Below, piece by piece: positions 1-5,613 of a stretch of 5,613 nt of DNA. Origin of the DNA: Chitinophagaceae bacterium (lineage in GTDB: Bacteria; Bacteroidota; Bacteroidia; Chitinophagales; Chitinophagaceae). The translations under genes were made by a program, and so were the position numbers. The notes below the pieces were generated by a model, which saw only the letters and a list, made by a program, of their open reading frames with translations, ran no database searches and was not told where the DNA came from. Every line of letters begins with the position of its first letter. The first letter of the stretch is position 1. The stretch is taken from the NCBI GenBank assembly GCA_947442905.1, contig CANEWV010000131.1:1-5613 (forward strand), given 5' to 3'.

Positions 1-357
1 AACCAAACTAGAACAAGAGCAGGGCTTCCAGCACTAACAGCTACTACTGTAACGACCGATGCGATTTTTGCAAATGAATTAGCTGCCGAAAGAAGGTTAG
101 AATTTTCGTTCGAAAATGTTAGATGGTTTGACATGTTGCGCTACAGGACAACCCTGCCAACACTTGATCCGATTGCAGCCATAAAAGCTAATTTTAGCGC
201 TCTATTTGCGGCTCATTATTCTAAATATCCTGCGCCAGCACCAACACTTCCTACCATTCAGAGTTATGTAACAAGCGATAAATTATTACTTCCTATTCCA
301 CAGCGTGAAATAGACAATAATACCAAACTTGTAATTCCTCAGAATCCAGGTTACTAA
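1..357 (+). CDS. SusD/RagB family nutrient-binding outer membrane lipoprotein, C-terminal fragment
   Basis: This is the last 118 residues of a SusD-like protein; the 5' part lies left of the window. The frame is open from base 1 to the TAA at 355-357. SusD proteins are outer-surface lipoproteins that sit over a SusC TonB-dependent transporter and hold glycans for import. The C-terminal SusD family signature is clear. There is an N-x-T-R-x-R-A-G-L-P start (fragment residues 1-10), then an E-L-A-A-E-R-R-L-E-F helix (26-35) leading into R-W-F-D (41-44), then L-L-P-I-P-Q-R-E-I-D-N-N (about 96-107), and a terminal Q-N-P-G-Y (114-118). The Q-N-P-G-Y ending is typical, so the C-terminus looks intact. 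An internal Met at 133 is not a start, because family-conserved sequence continues upstream of it. The gene is followed by a hairpin and then by degradative enzymes, the usual order in a PUL. The glycan bound cannot be read from this part. Family call is very secure. Confidence 0.96.
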   Translation, partial: NQTRTRAGLPALTATTVTTDAIFANELAAERRLEFSFENVRWFDMLRYRTTLPTLDPIAAIKANFSALFAAHYSKYPAPAPTLPTIQSYVTSDKLLLPIPQREIDNNTKLVIPQNPGY

Positions 358-366
358 ACAATATAG

Positions 367-398
367 ATACCCCCTAGCTTAATTTAGTTAGGGGGTAT
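367..398 (+). terminator. Strong hairpin after susD, probable terminator or attenuator
   Basis: A perfect 10-bp inverted repeat (ATACCCCCTA at 367-376 and TAGGGGGTAT at 389-398) lies 9 bases after the susD stop codon. The stem can extend inward by a G-U, a C-G and a U-A pair, leaving a 6-base loop. The sequence after it (ATTATT) is only a weak U-rich tract, so termination may be partial. In PULs a leaky terminator after susD is a common way to make more SusC/D mRNA than enzyme mRNA; that role is inferred here. It could also serve as an mRNA 3'-end stabiliser. Confidence 0.8.
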
Positions 399-436
399 TA
401 TTAAACGAATTGAACTTAATTGAGTCGAATCATTGT

Positions 437-1606
437 ATGATAAAAGCAATATTGATAAGTTTATTATGTTTAGTTTTTATAACTAAAGGAACTTGTCAGG
501 GTAGCTTGATTCAAAAGGTTACAAAAACACTTTCTAAACAAGTATTGCTAGATGCCAATCAGGCAGTGCAAGAGGAGCCAGTAACGGTTACAAGTGCTAG
601 TTGTGAGCGTTCTAAAGGCGGCAAACACGATTTTTTTTCTGAAGGAGATTATTGGTGGCCAGATTCACTTCATCCAAATGGCCCTTACATTCAGCGAGAT
701 GGATTTACAAATCCACAAAATTTTACAGCCCACCGACTCGCAATGATTCGCTTTAGTAAATTGGTGGGAACTTTAACTACGGCATATATACTTACAAAAA
801 ACACAAAATACAGCGCAGCTGCTGTTAGGCATATAAAAGCTTGGTTTATTGACACGGCTACCCTTATGAATCCTTCCCTTTTATATGGGCAAGCAATTAC
901 GCGTAAGGTTTCTGGAAGAGGTATTGGCATTATCGATATGATTCAAATGGTAGAAGTGGCGCAAAGCATTTCAGTTTTAGAAAAGAATGGTCTTATACTT
1001 AAAAAAGACATCGTTGAATTAAAAAAATGGTTTACAAATTATCTAACATGGGTTACCACACACCCATATGGAATTGAGGAGAGAGAGGCAAAAAATAACC
1101 ATGGAACCTGTTGGGTAATGCAGGTTGCTGTTTTTGCAAAACTTGTGGGTGATACTAGTTTATTGCAGTATTGCACAAAACGGTATCAAGAAGTTTTATT
1201 ACCAGGTCAATTAGCGGACAATGGAAGTTTTCCATTAGAATTGAAAAGAACAAAGCCTTATGGATATTCTTTATTCAATTTAGATGCTATGACAACGATA
1301 ACGCATGTTTTATCGACACAACAACAAAATTTATTTAGTTTTTCTTATAAACCAGAAATTGGAATTAAAAAGGCGATCGATTTTATGTTCCCTTTTATAG
1401 CCAATAAACAAAATTGGCCTTATCAAAAAGACGTGATGTATTGGGAGGAGTGGCCTGTGGCGCCCATCGCATTGCTATTTGGCGCTAAGGCTTTTGATAA
1501 TTCAACTTGGCTCAATACTTGGGCAAGCCTAGAACACTTTCCAAAAAATGAGGAAGTAATTAGAAATACACCCATTAGACATCCACTTATTTGGTTGCAT
1601 AATTAA
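437..1606 (+). CDS. Exported alginate-lyase-family polysaccharide lyase (PL38-like)
   Basis: This 389-residue protein belongs to the alginate lyase superfamily (alpha/alpha toroid), whose members cleave uronic-acid-containing glycans by beta-elimination. Residues 1-20 form a signal peptide with a likely cut at T-C|Q. There is no proper lipobox, so a soluble periplasmic or secreted enzyme is expected. Visible family motifs are G-G-x-H-D-F-F-S-E-G-D-Y-W-W-P-D (61-76), a G-Q-A-I-T-R-K-V-S-G-R-G segment (about 151-162), N-N-H-G-T-C-W (220-226), K-R-T-K-P-Y-G-Y-S-L-F-N-L-D (about 270-283) and Y-W-E-E-W-P (335-340). By analogy with alginate lyases, N221, H222, R271 and Y277 are the probable charge-neutralising and acid/base residues. 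ATG 437 was chosen because it places the hydrophobic signal sequence at the N-terminus; a TTG at 410 in the same frame would add nine polar residues. The next gene begins after 23 bases. The substrate could be alginate, glucuronan or another uronan. The PL38 assignment is from memory of similar Bacteroidota proteins and is less sure than the superfamily. Confidence 0.87.
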   Translation: MIKAILISLLCLVFITKGTCQGSLIQKVTKTLSKQVLLDANQAVQEEPVTVTSASCERSKGGKHDFFSEGDYWWPDSLHPNGPYIQRDGFTNPQNFTAHRLAMIRFSKLVGTLTTAYILTKNTKYSAAAVRHIKAWFIDTATLMNPSLLYGQAITRKVSGRGIGIIDMIQMVEVAQSISVLEKNGLILKKDIVELKKWFTNYLTWVTTHPYGIEEREAKNNHGTCWVMQVAVFAKLVGDTSLLQYCTKRYQEVLLPGQLADNGSFPLELKRTKPYGYSLFNLDAMTTITHVLSTQQQNLFSFSYKPEIGIKKAIDFMFPFIANKQNWPYQKDVMYWEEWPVAPIALLFGAKAFDNSTWLNTWASLEHFPKNEEVIRNTPIRHPLIWLHN

Positions 1607-1629
1607 TTGAAAATTTAAAATACATATAC

Positions 1630-3216
1630 ATGAAAAAGTTTACCCCCTTGTTAATGTTGCAGCTACTATTATTGATAGTAGGTGTTCATGCGCAAAAGCA
1701 AAAGCCTAATATTTTATTTATTGCGGTAGATGATTTGAGACCGGAGCTTGGTGCTTATGGCAGCAAATTGGTTAAAACACCCAATATTGATAGGCTTGCT
1801 AAAATGAGTACTGTGTTTATGAACAATTACTGTCAACAAGCAGTTTGTGGTCCAACCCGCGCTAGTATCATGACAGGTATGCGTCCAGACCATACAAAAG
1901 TTTGGGATTTAAAAACCCAGATGCGTGATATGAATCCGGACATTGTAACCCTTCCTCAATATTTAATTACACAGGGGTATAATACAGTTGGGGGTGGAAA
2001 AATATACCATCCGAGTAGCGCTATTAAAAAAATTGATCCTGTTTCTTGGAACATACCTTACATAGAACCTAAAGCGTCTGATTTTGCAAACGGACTTGGT
2101 TTGCCAGCTAATAAGCAATACCAAAAGCCTGAAAATAAAGCACTATTTGCTGTAAAAAAAGAAAGAGCAACCAGAGACAATGATGATGAAGAGCCAACTA
2201 CTATTAAAGGGCCTTCTACAGAAAATATTGACGTACCAGATCACGCTTATGAAGATGGTGTTTTAGCATTACTTGCTAAAGATCAGCTCATAAAAATGGC
2301 AAAAGATACAAAGCCTTATTTTATGGCAGTGGGTTTTCATAAACCACACTTACCATTTGTGGCTCCAAAAAAATATTGGGATTTATACAACAGAGAAGAT
2401 ATGCAACTGGCTGCTTTTCGCGAGCACGCTAACAATGCACCGGAACTTGCCTACCATAAATCTGGTGAGTTAAGAAACTATATTGACATCCCCGCTTTTG
2501 CAACATTCAATCAGCCAGGTAATCACGTGTATTTGAAAGAAGAAAAGCAAAAAGAATTGATTCATGGTTATATGGCTGCTGTTTCTTATACCGATGCGCA
2601 AATTGGTATTTTATTAAATACATTGGATTCATTGGGAACTTTAAACAATACCATCATTGTTTTATGGGGAGATCATGGATGGCATTTAGGCGATCATGAT
2701 TTATGGGAAAAGCATACCAATTTAGAAAATGCTACTAGAGCTCCATTAATTATTGCTGCACCTGGCTTAAAGGCTGGTAAATCAACCTCGTTGAGTGAGC
2801 ACGTAGATATATTTCCAACTATTTGTGCTTTAGCGGGTGTGCCTGTGCCTACCCAACTTCATGGTAAAAGCCTAAAGTCAGTAATGCAAAATAGCAAGGC
2901 CGTTGTAAAGGATTTTTCTATGAGCCAATACCCTAGAAAATTGAGCAAAGAGGATATGAAAAAATTTGGTACTGAATCTAATAAAATAATGGGTTACAGT
3001 ATGCGTACTGATAAATACCGTTATACGATTTGGGTTAATGATTTTACGTCAAGCGATATGTTTAGTGATAAAAAAATATACGCACAAGAAATGTATGATT
3101 ATGCAAAAGACCCATTAGAAAAAGAAAATGTTTTTGCGGATAAGTCGTACAGTAAAGTGGCAAAAGAAATGCATGAAAAAATGCTTTCGTTTTTTGCGTC
3201 GCAAGTAAAAAAATAA
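1630..3216 (+). CDS. S1 sulfatase, iduronate-2-sulfatase-like (S1_7-like), copy 1
   Basis: This 528-residue exported type I sulfatase would hydrolyse sulfate esters from a saccharide in the periplasm. A signal peptide (1-21) ends at H-A|Q. The alkaline-phosphatase-like fold is marked by V-D-D-L (33-36; D34 and D35 bind calcium) and by C-G-P-T-R (73-77), where Cys73 should be converted to formylglycine by a maturase not seen here. Further active-site motifs are G-K-I-Y-H-P (K124, H127), F-H-K-P-H-L-P-F (H237, H240), G-D-H-G-W-H-L-G-D-H (D348, H349) and W-E-K-H-T-N (K361). The order and wording of these motifs match human iduronate-2-sulfatase closely, including K-x-x-H and H-K-P-H, so SulfAtlas S1_7 is the likely subfamily; the exact glycan is unknown. 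A charged stretch at about 176-190 differs from the neighbouring copy. The stop codon directly abuts an in-frame ATG of the next reading frame. All expected catalytic residues are present, so activity is likely. Confidence 0.94.
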   Translation: MKKFTPLLMLQLLLLIVGVHAQKQKPNILFIAVDDLRPELGAYGSKLVKTPNIDRLAKMSTVFMNNYCQQAVCGPTRASIMTGMRPDHTKVWDLKTQMRDMNPDIVTLPQYLITQGYNTVGGGKIYHPSSAIKKIDPVSWNIPYIEPKASDFANGLGLPANKQYQKPENKALFAVKKERATRDNDDEEPTTIKGPSTENIDVPDHAYEDGVLALLAKDQLIKMAKDTKPYFMAVGFHKPHLPFVAPKKYWDLYNREDMQLAAFREHANNAPELAYHKSGELRNYIDIPAFATFNQPGNHVYLKEEKQKELIHGYMAAVSYTDAQIGILLNTLDSLGTLNNTIIVLWGDHGWHLGDHDLWEKHTNLENATRAPLIIAAPGLKAGKSTSLSEHVDIFPTICALAGVPVPTQLHGKSLKSVMQNSKAVVKDFSMSQYPRKLSKEDMKKFGTESNKIMGYSMRTDKYRYTIWVNDFTSSDMFSDKKIYAQEMYDYAKDPLEKENVFADKSYSKVAKEMHEKMLSFFASQVKK

Positions 3217-3240
3217 ATGGATTCATTCAATACTATACAA

Positions 3241-4848
3241 ATGAAAAAGATTTTAACGGTTGGTATTTTATCTGTGTTATTACACGGAGTTAGCCTAGGC
3301 CAAGCTGCTAAAAAGCCAAACATCTTATTTATTGCCGTAGATGATTTAAAGCCAATTATTGGCGCCTATGGTAATACATTTATTAAAACACCTAATTTGG
3401 ATAGGCTTGCTAGTAGAGGTACTACTTTCTTAAATAATTATTGCCAGCAAGCGGTTTGTGGTCCAACCCGAGCAAGTATTATAACTGGTATGCGCCCAGA
3501 CTATACCAAAATTTGGGATTTAAAAACACAGATCCGTACGGTTAGCCCAGATATTGTAACCATGCCACAATATCTTATAACACAGGGCTATTCTACGCAG
3601 GGTATAGGGAAGGTGTTTGATCCGCGAAATGTAGATGCAAATTTAGATAAGCAATCATGGAGTGTACCGTATTATAAAACCGACAAAAAATATTATGTGC
3701 CCGGCATGGGAGAGCCTGCAGAAGGTCGTTACCAAGATCCTGCAACCAAACTTGCTGTAGAAAAAGTAATTAATGATGCGCTTGCTGCTGGAAAAACAAA
3801 AGCCCAAGCAAATGATGAAGCAGGTATAAAAATAAAGCCTGCCACCGAATCTTTGGATGTCCCGGATAATGCTTACACCGATGGTGCCAATATTTTGCAA
3901 GCAAAAGATATTTTAGGAAAGCTGAGTAAATCAGATCAACCCTTTTTCTTTGCTGTTGGTATTGCAAAACCGCATTTGCCTTTTGTAGCCCCTAAAAAAT
4001 ATTGGGATTTATATAAAAGAGAAGATATTACTATTGCCCCTTTTCAGGAAAAAATAACCAATTCAGTTGAGGTTGCTTACCACACTGCTGGTGAGCTAAG
4101 GGCCTACACTGATATGCCAGCTGATATTGCGGCGACTCCTCAAAAAGATTTTGGTCTTACACTTTCTGCCGATAAACAAAAAGAGCTCATTCACGGCTAT
4201 TATGCGGCTATTTCCTATACCGATGCACTCGTTGGTAAATTACTCGACGCATTAGACTCACTTGATTTATCAAAAAATACCATAGTGGTATTATGGGGTG
4301 ATCATGGATGGCATTTAGGCGATCATAATTTATGGTGTAAGCATAGTAATTTTGAAGAAGCCACACACGCTCCACTTTTTATTAGTGCGCCGGGTATTAA
4401 AAGCAATAAAACAAAATCCTTTTCAGAACACGTAGACGTTTTTCCAACGCTTTGTGATTTGGCTGGAGTGCCAATTCCTGTTCAATTACAAGGTAAAAGT
4501 TTAAAACCTGTGATGGAAAATGCTACTGCTTCTGTAAAAGAATATTCGATCAGTCAATACCCTAGAAGTAGTGCTGCTGAAGAGAGTGACAGGCTGGGTT
4601 ATGCAGATGCCAATGTAATGGGCTATTCCATTAGAGAAAAGCAGTTTAGGTATACCATTTGGATGCGTAATAGTTTTAGATCTACGATGCCATTTAATCC
4701 TAAGTCTGTCATTGGAGATGAGCTGTATGATTATAAAGCAGATCCTCTAGAAAAGCATAACGTGGTTAAGGATAAAAAATATACAGAAACCGCTAAACGC
4801 TTAAAAGAAGAAATGCTTCGATATTTTGAATCTCAAGTAAAAAAATAA
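3241..4848 (+). CDS. S1 sulfatase, iduronate-2-sulfatase-like (S1_7-like), copy 2 with altered active site
   Basis: This 535-residue exported sulfatase is a close paralogue of the upstream gene: about 76 of 103 aligned residues are identical over residues 26-128, counted by eye. ATG 3241 is preferred because it gives a typical signal peptide (M-K-K-I-L, hydrophobic core, cut near L-G|Q, residue 20/21). An ATG at 3217, immediately after the previous stop, would add eight polar residues but cannot be excluded. Retained features are D34 and D35, formylglycine Cys73 in C-G-P-T-R, K124, H245 in A-K-P-H-L-P-F, D354, H355 and K367. Two changes stand out: G-K-V-F-D-P has Asp127 where copy 1 and iduronate-2-sulfatase have His, and G-I-A-K-P-H has Ala242 where copy 1 has His237. 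The region between the lysine motif and A-K-P-H (about 130-205) also differs and is longer. The reading frame is intact with normal composition, so this looks like a functional but specialised enzyme rather than a decaying copy. Substrate is not determined. Confidence 0.93.
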   Translation: MKKILTVGILSVLLHGVSLGQAAKKPNILFIAVDDLKPIIGAYGNTFIKTPNLDRLASRGTTFLNNYCQQAVCGPTRASIITGMRPDYTKIWDLKTQIRTVSPDIVTMPQYLITQGYSTQGIGKVFDPRNVDANLDKQSWSVPYYKTDKKYYVPGMGEPAEGRYQDPATKLAVEKVINDALAAGKTKAQANDEAGIKIKPATESLDVPDNAYTDGANILQAKDILGKLSKSDQPFFFAVGIAKPHLPFVAPKKYWDLYKREDITIAPFQEKITNSVEVAYHTAGELRAYTDMPADIAATPQKDFGLTLSADKQKELIHGYYAAISYTDALVGKLLDALDSLDLSKNTIVVLWGDHGWHLGDHNLWCKHSNFEEATHAPLFISAPGIKSNKTKSFSEHVDVFPTLCDLAGVPIPVQLQGKSLKPVMENATASVKEYSISQYPRSSAAEESDRLGYADANVMGYSIREKQFRYTIWMRNSFRSTMPFNPKSVIGDELYDYKADPLEKHNVVKDKKYTETAKRLKEEMLRYFESQVKK

Positions 4849-4851
4849 AAG

Positions 4852-5613
4852 ATGAAATTTAAATCATTGATACTTGCTGTATTAATTTCAAATACAGCTT
4901 TGTTAGCACAAACAAAAAAGCCCAATATCATTTACATTTTAGCTGATGACTTAGGGATTGATGGTGTAAGTTGCTATGGCGCAGATTTATTTAAAACACC
5001 TGTAATTGATAAGCTAGCCTCAACAGGAATCAGGTATACCAATGGCTATACAGCGCCTCTTTGTGGACCCTCTAGAGCCTTAATTTTAACGGGCAGGTAT
5101 GCTTTTAGAACAGGTGCGGTAAACCAAGACATGACGGGTTTGATGAAACCGACCGTAGAAACCATGATGCCAACAATTTTAAAGCAGGCTGGCTATACAA
5201 GTTCGATGGTTGGTAAATGGGGACAGCTTCCACTGGGTCCTGCCGAATTTGGATTTGATGATTACTTACGATTTTTTGGAAGTGGTGTATACGTGAGTAA
5301 AGAAGAAAAAAAGCAGAAGTATGTTTTAAATGGTCAGGAATCTATTCTAAAAGAAAATGAGTATATGCCTGATCTAATGCATACGCATATCGAAGATTTT
5401 TTGTCTAAACATACCAAGGATCCATTTTATTTATATTACTCAATGGTGCAGGTGCATGGCGAAATTATTGCCACACCAGATACAAAACCAGGTACTACCG
5501 ATTTTAAAACCCTTTATACTGATAATGTCAATTATATGGATAAGCTAGTGGGCAAACTCTTACGCACACTTGATAGTTTAAAAATCAGAGAAAATACCAT
5601 CATTGTTTTTATG
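4852..5613 (+). CDS. S1 sulfatase of a different subgroup, 5' part (cut by window edge)
   Basis: The first 254 codons of a third exported sulfatase run to the window edge without a stop. The start is 3 bases after the preceding gene's stop, so the two are very probably co-transcribed. A signal peptide (1-19) ends at L-L-A|Q. Sulfatase hallmarks are A-D-D-L-G (31-35; D32 and D33 as calcium ligands), C-G-P-S-R-A-L-I-L-T-G (71-81; Cys71 is the formylglycine precursor), V-G-K-W (120-123; K122) and V-Q-V-H (H202, likely catalytic acid). The usual G-K-W-H is G-K-W-G here, continuing into Q-L-P-L-G-P and F-G-F-D-D-Y. The window ends at I-I-V-F-M, just before the expected S-D-N/H-G metal motif, so about half of the protein is missing. 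It resembles arylsulfatase-A-like members more than the two iduronate-2-sulfatase-like neighbours, so it is not a third copy of them. The subfamily and substrate cannot be assigned from this part. Confidence 0.93.
   Translation, partial: MKFKSLILAVLISNTALLAQTKKPNIIYILADDLGIDGVSCYGADLFKTPVIDKLASTGIRYTNGYTAPLCGPSRALILTGRYAFRTGAVNQDMTGLMKPTVETMMPTILKQAGYTSSMVGKWGQLPLGPAEFGFDDYLRFFGSGVYVSKEEKKQKYVLNGQESILKENEYMPDLMHTHIEDFLSKHTKDPFYLYYSMVQVHGEIIATPDTKPGTTDFKTLYTDNVNYMDKLVGKLLRTLDSLKIRENTIIVFM

Noticed and set aside
133..357. Short separate gene beginning at ATG 133
   Set aside because: The same frame is open from base 1 and carries SusD-conserved sequence upstream of 133, so this is an internal Met of the truncated susD.
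410..436. TTG start nine codons upstream of the lyase ATG
   Set aside because: It would place nine mostly polar residues before a well-formed signal peptide that begins at ATG 437, and it lies just behind the hairpin.
399..436. Promoter for the enzyme genes
   Set aside because: No TAnnTTTG-type -7 element with a spaced -33 TTG could be found; only AT-rich sequence is present.
437..499. Possible lipoprotein signal in the lyase (Cys20 at the end of the signal sequence)
   Set aside because: The residues before the Cys are K-G-T, which do not fit the L-[AS]-[GA]-C lipobox; cleavage between C20 and Q21 by signal peptidase I fits better.
691..3967. Minus-strand open frames at 691-930, 3099-3323, 3655-3900 and 3770-3967
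   Set aside because: All are antisense to well-supported genes, short, and show no recognisable protein motif; two of them overlap each other.
2671..4326. 27-base identical repeat (2671-2697 and 4300-4326) as a mobile-element or recombination site
   Set aside because: It encodes the conserved metal-binding D-H-G-W-H-L-G-D-H motif in the two paralogous sulfatases, so common ancestry and coding constraint explain it.

Overview
The window is a fragment of a polysaccharide utilization locus (PUL) from a Bacteroidota bacterium. The evidence is the C-terminal end of a SusD/RagB outer-membrane glycan-binding protein at the left edge, followed on the same strand by exported carbohydrate-active enzymes. 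The AT-rich composition, the lack of Shine-Dalgarno sequences before the genes, and signal peptides that end just before a Gln also fit this phylum. The sequence alone does not fix the genus.

Layout, all on the + strand. Positions 1-357 hold the 3' end of a susD-like gene; its start, and presumably the susC partner, lie upstream. A strong hairpin at 367-398 probably acts as a terminator or attenuator. An exported alginate-lyase-family polysaccharide lyase follows (437-1606). After it come two closely related S1-type sulfatases that resemble iduronate-2-sulfatase (1630-3216 and 3241-4848). A third S1 sulfatase from a different subgroup starts at 4852 and is cut by the right edge. The gaps between the four enzyme genes are 23, 24 and 3 bases, which suggests one transcript. 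No tRNA, rRNA, CRISPR array, transposase or attachment site was seen. The only non-coding stretch longer than about 25 bases is 358-436, which contains the hairpin.

How the genes probably work together (inference): the SusC/D pair captures and imports oligosaccharides, the lyase cleaves uronic-acid linkages by beta-elimination, and the three sulfatases remove sulfate esters at different positions. The target would be a sulfated, uronic-acid-containing polysaccharide, such as an ulvan-like, glycosaminoglycan-like or sulfated glucuronan-like polymer. Unsulfated alginate alone would not explain three sulfatases.

The most interesting detail is in the tandem iduronate-2-sulfatase-like pair. The upstream copy keeps the expected active-site histidines. 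The downstream copy keeps the formylglycine cysteine and metal ligands but has Asp and Ala at two of these His positions. This suggests that the duplicate has changed specificity or mechanism. No clearly unprecedented system is visible; this is a recognisable PUL with some unusual active-site variation.
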